Under the pieces are notes generated by a model that saw only the letters and a list, made by a program, of their open reading frames with translations, searched no databases and was not told where the DNA came from. A program made the position numbers and the translations under genes. This document shows positions 1-6,859 of a DNA stretch of 10,661 nucleotides, piece by piece (within the stretch, counting starts at the first letter, position 1; each line of letters opens with the position of its first letter). Origin of the DNA: Acidobacteriota bacterium (GTDB lineage: Bacteria; Acidobacteriota; Polarisedimenticolia; J045); the NCBI GenBank assembly GCA_027064265.1, contig JAMOQA010000371.1, forward strand, positions 1 through 10,661, written 5' to 3'.

Positions 1-411
1 TTGTTCCCCGTAGCGGCCGAGGGTCCCGAGGCAGCGGGCCAGGTCCCGCAGGAGTTCCCGGTGCAGCTTCTCCCGGCCCGGCAGGGGTTCCCCCTCCCGG
101 TCCTCGAGCAGTTTCCGGGCGCGCCGGTAGTGGTGCAGGGCGAGGGCCACGTTCCCCTCGCCCTCGTGGAGGGCGACGGCGAGGACGTACTCCCCGACCG
201 GGGAGTCCGGATCGGCCCGGAGGATCCGCGTCGCCAGTTCCCGCGCCCGGACCCAGCGTTCCCGGTCGAGGGCGCCCAGTGCCTGCCGTTCCATCTCGCC
301 GACGTCCGCCGTGCGGGCCGGGGGAGCCGACCCCGGGGGGGCGGCTGCGTGACCCGGCAGGCAGGCCAGGACCACGGCGAGGAGGAGAACGCTTCGCAGG
401 AGGCCGCGCAC
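1..411 (-). CDS. Secreted TPR-like repeat protein, C-terminus cut by the window edge
   Basis: An open frame enters from the left edge on the minus strand; 137 codons are visible. I chose the GTG at 411-409 because it gives a textbook signal peptide: a basic start (VRGLLRS), then the hydrophobic stretch VLLLAVVLA, then small residues (GHAAA, residues 20-24). A VLAC sequence ends at Cys17, so a lipoprotein is also possible, although Leu at -2 is unusual for a lipobox. From about residue 36 the protein is helical, with TPR-like spacing: ALGALDRERWVRARELATRI, then a helix pair around ALALHHYRRARKLLE. TPR proteins are protein-interaction scaffolds, and the partner here is unknown. The frame stays open upstream to at least 480 without a better start, and no strong Shine-Dalgarno is seen. 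It lies downstream of the 543-986 gene with a hairpin between them, so it may be transcribed separately. TPR-like is an inference from helix pattern, not a family match. Confidence 0.72.
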   Translation of the reverse strand, partial: MRGLLRSVLLLAVVLACLPGHAAAPPGSAPPARTADVGEMERQALGALDRERWVRARELATRILRADPDSPVGEYVLAVALHEGEGNVALALHHYRRARKLLEDREGEPLPGREKLHRELLRDLARCLGTLGRYGEQ

Positions 412-455
412 GCCGGGAGCATAGTCCCGGGTCGCGTCCCTCGGCCACGTGCGGC

Positions 456-486
456 AGAAAGGGAACACCCCCCGGTCCGGGGGGTG
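456..486 (-). terminator. Probable intrinsic terminator after the 543-986 gene
   Basis: Positions 466-473 (CACCCCCC) pair perfectly with 479-486 (GGGGGGTG), an 8-bp stem that a ninth G-C pair can close further. Read on the minus strand, the hairpin is followed by the pyrimidine-rich TTCCCTTTCT. It sits 57 bp past the stop of the 543-986 gene and ends about 55 bp before the GTG at 411. The T-run is interrupted by C, so termination could be partial or Rho-assisted. A second small hairpin (CCCCG-TCG-CGGGG, 523-535) lies directly after the stop. Confidence 0.5.
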
Positions 487-542
487 CGCGGCGTGGTGGT
501 GGAGAGAGAGGAGAGGGGAGGTCCCCGTCGCGGGGAGGGGGG

Positions 543-986
543 TCAGCGGCGCGCGGTGGCGATCCCCTCCGCGCCCGGCGTCACCGCCGGCACCCGGGCG
601 AGGCCGGGGGAGACGGTGGCGACCCGCAGGGGCCGGTAGAGCGGGTCCGTGCCCTGGACTCCCCGGTACTCGATCCCGGAGAGATGGGCGAGGCCCCGGC
701 GGTCGACCTGGAAGACCAGGGCGGCATGGGCGCCGGCCGGCTTCCAGCCGTCGGTGTCGCGGAAGAGGAGCGCCACCTGCTTCCCGTCGAGCAGCAGGGC
801 CCAGAGCTGGTCCCCGCGGCCGACGGTGCGCAGCTCGAGGTGCCCCCCCGAGAAGACGTGACCGTCGATGACGACCGGTCCGTCGACGTGGGCCGAGTAC
901 GACTCCGCGCGGACGGTCGGCATGGCGAGGGCGATGGTGACGGCGCAGGCGAGGGCGAACGCGGCGATCTTCAGGTTCCTGGTCAT
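543..986 (-). CDS. Secreted protein of unknown function, 147 aa
   Basis: I do not recognise this protein. The ATG at 986-984 is preceded by a strong GGAGGTGA (1000-993) at good spacing, so the start is well supported. Residues 1-28 form a classical signal peptide: MTRNLK, a hydrophobic stretch AAFALACAVTIALAM, and the cleavage motif VRA-ES. The mature protein has about 119 residues. It looks beta-rich, with alternating strands such as HVDGPVVIDGHVFSGGHLEL and LWALLLDGKQVALLF, and it has no further membrane segment. It contains no cysteine after the signal peptide and no catalytic motif that I can identify. The mature part ends in a proline/glycine/alanine-rich tail (about 125-147). It is followed by a terminator-like hairpin and is 188 bp downstream of the MoxR gene, so it is probably a separate transcription unit. 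A periplasmic or secreted location is inferred from the signal peptide only. Confidence 0.8.
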   Translation of the reverse strand: MTRNLKIAAFALACAVTIALAMPTVRAESYSAHVDGPVVIDGHVFSGGHLELRTVGRGDQLWALLLDGKQVALLFRDTDGWKPAGAHAALVFQVDRRGLAHLSGIEYRGVQGTDPLYRPLRVATVSPGLARVPAVTPGAEGIATARR

Positions 987-1174
987 GTCTTCTCACCTCC
1001 TCGCCGCGTCGGAAGAGCAAGGGGGGTGCCAGCGAAGGGCACGGGCGAACGCGGGCGGGTCCGTACCGGGACGGACCGCCGGACGGTACCGGGCGATCGT
1101 CCTTCCCGTGACCTGGCGTCCGCTTTCCGGGCGGGAACCGGACACCTTGTCCGGTCACCGGACGCGGGGGGTGA
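987..1174 (-). other. Intergenic spacer with competing hairpins behind the MoxR gene
   Basis: This 188-bp gap separates two minus-strand genes. Just past the MoxR stop lie two overlapping stems: 1149-1154 (GTCCGG) pairs either with 1158-1163 (CCGGAC, loop TCA) or, as part of TGTCCGG 1148-1154, with CCGGACA at 1138-1144 (loop CCT). A third stem pairs GGTCCGT (1058-1064) with ACGGACC (1071-1077). The octamer GTACCGGG occurs twice (1063-1070, 1086-1093). No T-tract follows any stem. These are plausible 3'-end structures for the MoxR transcript. I see no convincing promoter hexamers for the 543-986 gene, although one is expected here. The Shine-Dalgarno of that gene is at 993-1000. Confidence 0.35.
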
Positions 1175-2191
1175 TCAGGGCCGGAGCGTGGCCGCGCTCA
1201 CCCGGTCGAGAACGTCCCGGGCGGCGTCCCGGAGGACCGGTTCCGGGTCGCGCACGCCGGGGGCGAGGGCGAGCCGGTGGGCGAAGAGCGGGAGGAGCAG
1301 GGCTTCCAGGTCCTCCGTGCCGACCCAGTCCCGGCCGGCGAGGAGCGCCCGGGCGGCGAGGGCGGGGATCGCCTGGAGGATCGCGCGGGTCGAGAGCCCC
1401 TGGGCGACCCGCTGGTCGGAGCGGACGGCCCGGGCGATATCGACCAGCGCTTCGCGGATGGCGGGTGCGACGTGGATCCCGGTCTCGATCGCGTCCCGTG
1501 CCGCCAGGACCTCCGCGGGCGCGACCCGTGCGCCGTCGTCGAAGGACGGGTGGAGGCGCTGGCGCCACGAGTCGAGGACCGCCAGCTCCGCCTCCCGGTC
1601 CACGTGGTCCATCCGGACCTTGAAGAGAAACCGGTCGAGCTGGGGGGCCGGGAGGGGGAACGTCCCGGCGAGACCGAGGGGATTCTGCGTGGCGATGACG
1701 AGGAAGGGTTCCTCGAGGGGGTGCGTCACGTTGTCCACCGTCACCTGGCGCTCCGCCATCGCCTCGAGGAGGGCCGCCTGCACCTTCGGAGACGTGCGGT
1801 TGATCTCGTCCGCGAGCACGACGTGGGCGAAGATCGGCCCCGGCTGGAAGCGGAACGTGCCGCTTTCCGGCTCGAAGACGGTGACGCCGGTGATGTCCGA
1901 GGGCAGGAGGTCCGGCGTGAACTGGATCCTGCGGAAGGGCGCGGCCGACGTGTCTTCGGCCGGCTCGAGGGCCGCTCCGAGGGCGCGGGCGAGCATCGTC
2001 TTGCCGGAGCCCGGGTAGTCCTCGAGCAGTACGTGGCCGCCGGCAAGAAGGGCGACGACCACGAGGTCGATGACGTCGTCCCGGCCGAGGATCGCGCGGC
2101 GGAGCCTTGCCCGCACCCGGTCGGCGACCTCCCGCGCGACGGCGAGGGACGCTCCGTCCGTTCCGTGTCCCGGGGCCTCGTGCTCCGTCAA
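1175..2191 (-). CDS. MoxR-family AAA+ ATPase, 338 aa
   Basis: MoxR ATPases are cytoplasmic AAA+ proteins thought to act as chaperones that help mature or activate protein complexes, often with partners encoded nearby. The diagnostic motifs are present in order: Walker A in EDYPGSGKT (residues 57-65), the MoxR-type segment RIQFTPDLLPSDITG (88-102), Walker B VVLADEINR (124-132), sensor 1 ATQNP (167-171), the PQLDRF arginine-finger region (183-188) and a sensor-2 region GLSTRA (265-270). The length is normal for the family. The start is TTG at 2191-2189. No ATG is nearby, and AGGAGG sits 8 nt upstream. The gene follows the transglutaminase by 37 bp and is the last gene of a DUF58-transglutaminase-MoxR cluster; in many genomes the MoxR gene comes first. 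The family assignment is firm. The substrate is unknown. Confidence 0.95.
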   Translation of the reverse strand: MTEHEAPGHGTDGASLAVAREVADRVRARLRRAILGRDDVIDLVVVALLAGGHVLLEDYPGSGKTMLARALGAALEPAEDTSAAPFRRIQFTPDLLPSDITGVTVFEPESGTFRFQPGPIFAHVVLADEINRTSPKVQAALLEAMAERQVTVDNVTHPLEEPFLVIATQNPLGLAGTFPLPAPQLDRFLFKVRMDHVDREAELAVLDSWRQRLHPSFDDGARVAPAEVLAARDAIETGIHVAPAIREALVDIARAVRSDQRVAQGLSTRAILQAIPALAARALLAGRDWVGTEDLEALLLPLFAHRLALAPGVRDPEPVLRDAARDVLDRVSAATLRP

Positions 2192-2199
2192 GTTCGTTC

Positions 2200-2205
2200 C
2201 CTCCT
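2200..2205 (-). promoter_or_regulatory. Shine-Dalgarno that fixes the TTG start of the MoxR gene
   Basis: AGGAGG on the minus strand lies 8 nt before the TTG at 2191-2189. No in-frame ATG or GTG is nearby, so this motif decides the start. Confidence 0.75.
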
Positions 2206-2228
2206 TCCCGGGAGACTATAGGGTCCGC

Positions 2229-4349
2229 TCACCGGGTGCGCCGCCAGGACCAGGGGGCGAGAAGGCCGACGAGCCGCCGCCACCGGGGAACCGCCCGGAC
2301 CAGCTCCCGGCGCACCCGGCGGGCGAGCCGGAGCGCCCCGGGCCGGTCGACCGGGTGGGTCCCGAGGACCGCGGCCAGGTGCAACCGCGTCAGCGCCCGG
2401 AACGACGGAATCCGTTCCGCCAGGCGGTCGGCGTGGGCTTCGCGGGTCTCCCCCGGGCGCCGGCCGAGCCCGGCTTCGCCGAGCCGGTCGAGGGTTGCCC
2501 GGTAGACGAGCCGCCCGGCCGGATCGGCCGGGAAGAGGTACGGGGCGAGCCTCCGCCAGGTCTTCGCGGCGTGTCCGGCCAGGAACCAGGCGAGGAGGAG
2601 GATCGCCAGCCAGCGCCCGACGACCCCGATGGAGGGCAGCCGGAGCGGCGTCGGCACTTCCCGCACCAGGCGCTGGTCGCGGGAGCGGGCCAGCTCGCCG
2701 AGGAGGCGTTGCAGATCGAGGTCCGGGGCCGGCGTCGGCGGGTCGAGGGAGGGAGGCGAGGGATCGATCGGCACCCACCCGGCGCCCGCGAGGTAGACCT
2801 CGCACCAGGCGTGGGCGTCCCCGGCGAGGAGCACCAGGGCGGAACCGCCGCCCCGGTTCTCCGCCGGGCTCGCGTAGCCCGCCGCCACCCGGGCGGGCAC
2901 ACCGAGGGCCCGGCAGAGCAGGGCTGCCGCGTGGGCCAGGTGGACGCAGTAGCCGACCCGGTCGCCGAACAGGAAGGATGCGGTCGGGTCCGGGGCCGCG
3001 GCGTGCTTCGTCCGCACGGAGTAGAGGGTGTTCTTCTCGAGCCAGGTCCCGGCGGCGATCGCCCGGAGGAGCGGCGAGCGGCGTTCCCCCTCCGGCATCC
3101 CCTCCAGGATCTCGGTGGCGAGCTGCCGGTACCGGGGATCCTCCGGCACCGAGAGGTAGGCCGCACGCACGTCGGCGGGCCAGTCCGGGTCGCCGGCCTC
3201 CGCCAGGATCAGCGACGGATCGAGACGGACCAGCACCGAGGAGACGGCCCGGAACGCTCCCCGGAAGAGGGAAGGATCGGGATTGTCCTCCGGCGCGATC
3301 TCGATCCCGTCGACGAGCACCGGGGGAAGAGGATGGTCGGCGAGGAGCGCGACCGTCGTGGCCAGCCGTTCCCGCAGGTCCTCGCCGGGCGGGGGCGAAC
3401 GACGCAGCGGACCGGCGCCGGGCAGGCCGGGGAAGAGATCCCGGTCCAGGCCCGGCAGGAGGCCCCGCACCAGTCGCCGCCCGTTCCAGGAGGAGAAGGC
3501 CGCCTGGCGGAAGCGATAGATCCCGTCGAAGGGGGCGACGTCGTCGTGGAAGACGACGACCGCCGCGGGCACGTTCGCCCGGGAGGTGTCCACCCGGTCC
3601 CGGAAGGGCAGGAGTTCCTTCCGGGCCCGGGCATCCCGGCCCCTTTCTCCGCGGGAGCCACCCTTTCCGCCGAGGCCCAGCGGGTCCACCGGGGGAACCC
3701 GGAGGAGCCCCGCGGACGGCAGCACGAAGGCCAGCAGGCCGGCCAGGACGACCAGCAGGAGGAAGTCCCGGGCGCGGTGCCGCATCTCCCGGCCGCGGGC
3801 GAGGGCGACGAGCCCGAGGAAGCCCGCCGCCGCCCCGAGAGCGGCGAGGATCAGCACCGGGTGGAGCCCGCGGCTCCACGCCAGCTCCGCGACCAGGCGC
3901 GGCCGGTGGATCATGCCGCCCCGGTGGGGAAGGAGGGGCAGGGAAGCGACGAGCACCACCAGCGCCGCCGGCAGGGGAGCGAGGAGAGGCAGGCGTCGGG
4001 CGAGGAGTACCAGGGCCGCGGCCACCGCGAAGGTTGCCCCCGCGGTTCCCGGGGCGTCGAGGATGGCCAGGATCACCTCCGGACCGGGCGGAGGGACCCG
4101 GGCGAACAGCAGGTCGAGGAGCCGTCCGAGGAGCAGCCCGGCCCCGGCCGGGGAAAGGGCCAGGAGGAGCGCGGCGGGCAGGCGCAGCCGGCTCCCCGCC
4201 AGCGCCTCCCCCCCCGCCGCCCCGGCGACGGCCGCGACCACCGCGGCGGCGATGCCGAGCAGGGTCGCGTGCCCCGACCACAGGAGGGCCGCGGCGGCGG
4301 CCAGGACGAGTCCCGCCGGGAGGGCGTCCCGGGCGACCGCCCCGGTCAC
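2229..4349 (-). CDS. Membrane-anchored transglutaminase-like protein (TgpA type), 706 aa
   Basis: This is a polytopic membrane protein with a transglutaminase-like cysteine-protease-fold domain. The first 215 residues hold about seven hydrophobic segments (roughly 11-50, 57-78, 103-140, 163-185, 196-214). A long extracytoplasmic part follows (about 216-575), then a last membrane segment at about 577-593. The catalytic triad is visible: Cys468 in GYCVHLAHAA, His513 in DAHAWCEVYL and Asp529 in GWVPIDPSP, with the usual LGVPARVAAGY between the first two. After the last membrane segment, residues about 605-685 resemble the DUF4129 tail common in this family (YRATLDRLGEAGL, then RPGETREAHADRLAE). 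The start is GTG at 4349-4347, overlapping the DUF58 stop as GTGA, with GGGGAGG about 5 nt upstream. This indicates translational coupling. Enzyme activity is likely from the intact triad, but the substrate is unknown. Confidence 0.93.
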   Translation of the reverse strand: MTGAVARDALPAGLVLAAAAALLWSGHATLLGIAAAVVAAVAGAAGGEALAGSRLRLPAALLLALSPAGAGLLLGRLLDLLFARVPPPGPEVILAILDAPGTAGATFAVAAALVLLARRLPLLAPLPAALVVLVASLPLLPHRGGMIHRPRLVAELAWSRGLHPVLILAALGAAAGFLGLVALARGREMRHRARDFLLLVVLAGLLAFVLPSAGLLRVPPVDPLGLGGKGGSRGERGRDARARKELLPFRDRVDTSRANVPAAVVVFHDDVAPFDGIYRFRQAAFSSWNGRRLVRGLLPGLDRDLFPGLPGAGPLRRSPPPGEDLRERLATTVALLADHPLPPVLVDGIEIAPEDNPDPSLFRGAFRAVSSVLVRLDPSLILAEAGDPDWPADVRAAYLSVPEDPRYRQLATEILEGMPEGERRSPLLRAIAAGTWLEKNTLYSVRTKHAAAPDPTASFLFGDRVGYCVHLAHAAALLCRALGVPARVAAGYASPAENRGGGSALVLLAGDAHAWCEVYLAGAGWVPIDPSPPSLDPPTPAPDLDLQRLLGELARSRDQRLVREVPTPLRLPSIGVVGRWLAILLLAWFLAGHAAKTWRRLAPYLFPADPAGRLVYRATLDRLGEAGLGRRPGETREAHADRLAERIPSFRALTRLHLAAVLGTHPVDRPGALRLARRVRRELVRAVPRWRRLVGLLAPWSWRRTR

Positions 4350-5602
4350 GGGAACCTCCCCGTGTCTCCCGCGAGGGGAACGACCTCGCCGGTGGCCAGG
4401 TCGGCAAGGGCGACCCGGACCGCGCCGTGGGCGAGGGGAGCGAGACCCTCGAGCATCTCTTCTCGCGTGGGGCCGGGGGGATCTTCACGGACCAGCCAGC
4501 GGGCGAGTGGCCCCCGCGACGTGCCGGCCGGGGCGGAGCGTCCCACCGCGAGGACCGCGAGTTCTCCCGCGCTGCCCGCGGCCGCGTGCAACGGACCCGG
4601 GGCGGGCGGCGGCGTCGCGGGGCAGACCACCAGGACCGCCTCGCCCTTCCGGATCGCCTCGGCCGCGAGGGTGAGCACCTCCCCGGAACGGTGGCGCGCT
4701 TCCGCCGAACGCGAGATCGCCGCGAGGGCGACCGCGAGGTCCTCCACCGGCTCCGGCGACCCGTCCGCCGCCAGGCGTGCCCGGCCGGTGGGCAGGAGTT
4801 CCTCGGCGAGGAGCCGGGCGACGCCCGCCGCCTCCCGGTCCCCCGGACCCGCGACCAGGCAGACCAGCAGGGACCGGTCCCGGGGATCGAGGGCCGTTTC
4901 CGGGGTCCGGACCAGCAGTTCCCGCCGCCGTGCCCACGCCTTCCAGAGGACCAGGCGGGCCGGATCGCCGGGCGCGTAGGGGCGGGAGTCGACCCGGTCC
5001 CCTTCGCGGGGCCCCTCCGGGTGGGAGAGCAGGTCCCCGCTGGCGAGGGCGCGGAGCAGCGTGTCCACGGGGACGGCGGGGCGGGGGGGGAGCACGTGCA
5101 CCCGGCGGGGGGCCGTCAACCGGAGGCGCCAGCGGAACGCTCCGAACAGGTCCTCCGCCTCCACGTGGCCCTCCTGCCGGGCGACCAGGGCCCGGTCCTC
5201 GGGGAGCAGCGTCTCGCCCCCGGGATGGCTGCCGGAGGAGAACCGGGAGCGGCCGGGAGGGCGGGTCCAGGAGACCCACCCGTTCCGCACCAGCGGGATC
5301 CGGGGCGGTACCGCCCGAAGGCCCGTCGGGAGGGGCCGACCTTCCTCCCCCCGGACCTCCCCGGGGTTGGCCGCCAGGGCCGCCCGGAAACGCCGGCGCA
5401 GGAGGAGGGCGTGGAGAAGGGAGCACCCGGCGAGGAGCGGGAGACTCGCGAGGAGCACGCTCCCGGCCAGGGTGAACGCGAGGTCAGCCTCCGCCCGGCC
5501 CGCCGCGAGGATGGCGCCGGCCGCGACGAGGAGGCCGGCGCCGGGCGCCCGGAGGGGGCTCCGGCGGAGGACCGGGACGAGGACGGACCGCGGGGAAGGC
5601 AC
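4346..5602 (-). CDS. DUF58-domain membrane protein, 418 aa
   Basis: This is the partner protein usually encoded with MoxR ATPases and transglutaminases. The N-terminus carries two hydrophobic segments (about 21-36 and 42-66), followed by a beta-rich region (about 85-175). The DUF58 signature is at about 205-231: DSRPYAPGDPARLVLWKAWA followed by RRRELLVR, matching the family pattern Y-x-PGD-x-x-R-x-x-x-W-K-x-x-AR. The C-terminal half (about 240-360) looks like a von Willebrand A-like fold, with strands such as RSLLVCLVAG and EAVLVVCPAT, but I see no clear DxSxS metal site. Upstream the frame is open into the divergent plus-strand gene, so the start must be GTG at 5602 or GTG at 5638. I prefer 5602 (VPSPRSVLV), which resembles the usual N-terminus of the family. 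Neither start has a good Shine-Dalgarno. It is the first gene of the cluster. Confidence 0.88.
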   Translation of the reverse strand: MPSPRSVLVPVLRRSPLRAPGAGLLVAAGAILAAGRAEADLAFTLAGSVLLASLPLLAGCSLLHALLLRRRFRAALAANPGEVRGEEGRPLPTGLRAVPPRIPLVRNGWVSWTRPPGRSRFSSGSHPGGETLLPEDRALVARQEGHVEAEDLFGAFRWRLRLTAPRRVHVLPPRPAVPVDTLLRALASGDLLSHPEGPREGDRVDSRPYAPGDPARLVLWKAWARRRELLVRTPETALDPRDRSLLVCLVAGPGDREAAGVARLLAEELLPTGRARLAADGSPEPVEDLAVALAAISRSAEARHRSGEVLTLAAEAIRKGEAVLVVCPATPPPAPGPLHAAAGSAGELAVLAVGRSAPAGTSRGPLARWLVREDPPGPTREEMLEGLAPLAHGAVRVALADLATGEVVPLAGDTGRFP

Positions 5603-5746
5603 GAAGAGAGGATACGTCCCGCCCCGGGGGGCCGGCACGCCGCCGGGCGAGGGGGCCGCCCCCCGGGTACAATCCGGCGCGACGCCCCGGGGCCGGCAGC
5701 GTGGTCCCCGGGCCGGCGCGCCGCCGGCGCGCCCGAGGAGGACCCG
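5603..5746. promoter_or_regulatory. Divergent promoter region between the DUF58 and foldase genes
   Basis: This 144-bp spacer must hold promoters for both directions. On the plus strand, TACAAT at 5668-5673 is a good -10-like box, one of the few AT-rich spots here. The 17-bp-spaced -35 position (GGGCGA, 5645-5650) does not match consensus. A perfect 10-bp inverted repeat, CCCGGGGGGC (5623-5632) and GCCCCCCGGG (5658-5667), ends directly at the TACAAT box and could be an operator. On the minus strand TATCCT (5615-5610) lies 6 nt before the GTG at 5602. The promoter calls are inferences from spacing and composition. Confidence 0.4.
5712..5733 (+). repeat. 11-bp perfect tandem repeat forming a leader hairpin
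   Basis: GCCGGCGCGCC occurs twice back to back (5712-5722 and 5723-5733). Each copy contains the self-complementary GGCGCGCC, so in RNA 5715-5722 can pair with 5726-5733 around a GCC loop, giving an 8-bp all-GC stem. The stem ends one base before the GAGGAGG Shine-Dalgarno (5735-5741) of the foldase gene. Confidence 0.6.
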
Positions 5747-6859
5747 ATGCGCGCAAGGCTCGCCGTTCCCCTGCTGCTCCTGGCCGGCATCCTCGTCCTG
5801 GCCGGTTGCTCGAAGAAGAAGGACCAGCCGTCCCCGCCCCTGTGGGAGAAACTTCCCCCGGAGGTCGCGGTGGTGAAGATCGACGACTGGGACATCTCCG
5901 GCGCCTGGCTCAAGAACTGGTGCGCCACCCAGGAGCTGCTCCTCCTGCGGCAGGGGCTCCCGCTGCAGGTCGACGAGTACTCGCTGATCCTCGAGGGGAG
6001 GAAGTTCCTCACGAAGATGAACCTCGTCGCGAAGGAGGCCGAGCGGATGGGCCTCGAGGTCGCCGACCAGGAGGTCCAGGACAGGCTCGCCGAGGAGATG
6101 TCCCGCTTCGAATCGACCGAGCAGTGGAGGGAGCGGCTCGAGAAGTCCGGGTTGTCGGTCGACGAGCGGAAGGAGCAGATCCGGCGGGAGCTGCTGTTCA
6201 AGAAGTACGAGCAGGAGGTGCTCGCCCCGAAGGTGAGGGAACGGATCGAGAAGGAGCACCTGGCGCGGGCGTTCTACGACAAGTTCAAGGAGCAGCAGTT
6301 CCGGCGCCCGCGACTCGTCCACCTCCAGGTGATCACCCGGGCGGTGGCGGGGGACGCCCCGGAGGAGATGAAGGCGGAGGAGCGGAAGAAGCTGGAGGAG
6401 GCCCGGAAGCGGATCCTCGCCGGCGAGAAGTTCGCGGACCTCGCCCGGGAACTCTCCACCGACGCGAAGGCGATCGAGGGGGGCGACTACGGCTGGCTGC
6501 CGGTGGACGAGCGGTGGAACCCGGCCCTCCGGGAAGCGATCGCCAGGCTGAAGCCGGGCCAGCTCTCCGAGGTGGTCGAGGGGCCGGTCGGGTTCTACCT
6601 GGTGCGGCTCGTCGAGGAGAAGCCCGCGGGGATCCTCCCCTTCGACGAGGTGAAGGAGGACATCGAGAAGAAGCTGTTCCAGCAGCTGATGAAGATCGAG
6701 ATGCAGAACACGATCGCCGCCCTCCGGCAGCAGGCCGACGTCCAGTACCTGGACCTCGAGCCGATCCTCGGGCCGCCGCCGCAGGACGCGGCGAAGAAGG
6801 CATCCTCCCCCGTGGCCGGGGAGGAGGTCGGGGCCGGGAAGGGAGACGGCGAGAACTAG
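5747..6859 (+). CDS. Lipoprotein parvulin-type peptidyl-prolyl isomerase (PrsA/SurA-like), 370 aa
   Basis: This is a predicted extracytoplasmic folding factor for exported proteins. The ATG at 5747 follows GAGGAGG by 5 nt. The signal peptide MRARLAVPLLLLAGILVLAG ends in a canonical lipobox, LAGC, with the lipidated Cys21. Ser22 at +2 gives no inner-membrane retention signal. Residues about 40-185 form a helical SurA-N-like chaperone domain rich in charged residues. The parvulin domain spans about 188-292: RPRLVHLQVI with the conserved His192, FADLARELSTDAKAIEGGDYGWLP (230-252), LKPGQLSEVVEGPVGFYLVRL (268-288). The second conserved parvulin histidine, usually in a GFHI/GYHI motif, is Tyr284 here. 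A helical tail (about 299-330) and a low-complexity end (345-370) follow. It is the only plus-strand gene, divergent from the DUF58 cluster and convergent with DUF4340. Its stop codon overlaps the 201-bp palindromic element. Confidence 0.93.
   Translation: MRARLAVPLLLLAGILVLAGCSKKKDQPSPPLWEKLPPEVAVVKIDDWDISGAWLKNWCATQELLLLRQGLPLQVDEYSLILEGRKFLTKMNLVAKEAERMGLEVADQEVQDRLAEEMSRFESTEQWRERLEKSGLSVDERKEQIRRELLFKKYEQEVLAPKVRERIEKEHLARAFYDKFKEQQFRRPRLVHLQVITRAVAGDAPEEMKAEERKKLEEARKRILAGEKFADLARELSTDAKAIEGGDYGWLPVDERWNPALREAIARLKPGQLSEVVEGPVGFYLVRLVEEKPAGILPFDEVKEDIEKKLFQQLMKIEMQNTIAALRQQADVQYLDLEPILGPPPQDAAKKASSPVAGEEVGAGKGDGEN

Noticed and set aside
279..2018. A 579-codon plus-strand open frame opposite the MoxR and secreted-protein genes
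   Set aside because: It is a shadow of GC-rich coding on the other strand: the residue makeup is Arg/Gly/Ser-rich with no motif, and it contradicts three well-supported minus-strand genes.
2188..4488. A 766-codon minus-strand frame overlapping the transglutaminase
   Set aside because: Its product is mostly Pro/Gly/Arg. The overlapping frame encodes the full catalytic triad and membrane segments.
2495..5746. A long in-frame open stretch upstream of the foldase ATG that would add over 1,000 residues
   Set aside because: It is antisense to the transglutaminase and DUF58 genes and its translation is low-complexity Arg/Gly/Pro. The lipoprotein signal peptide and Shine-Dalgarno at 5747 mark the real start.
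5603..6322. An upstream extension of the DUF58 frame by about 240 codons
   Set aside because: It runs antisense to the foldase gene and has no family resemblance. The DUF58 N-terminal membrane segments begin after 5602.
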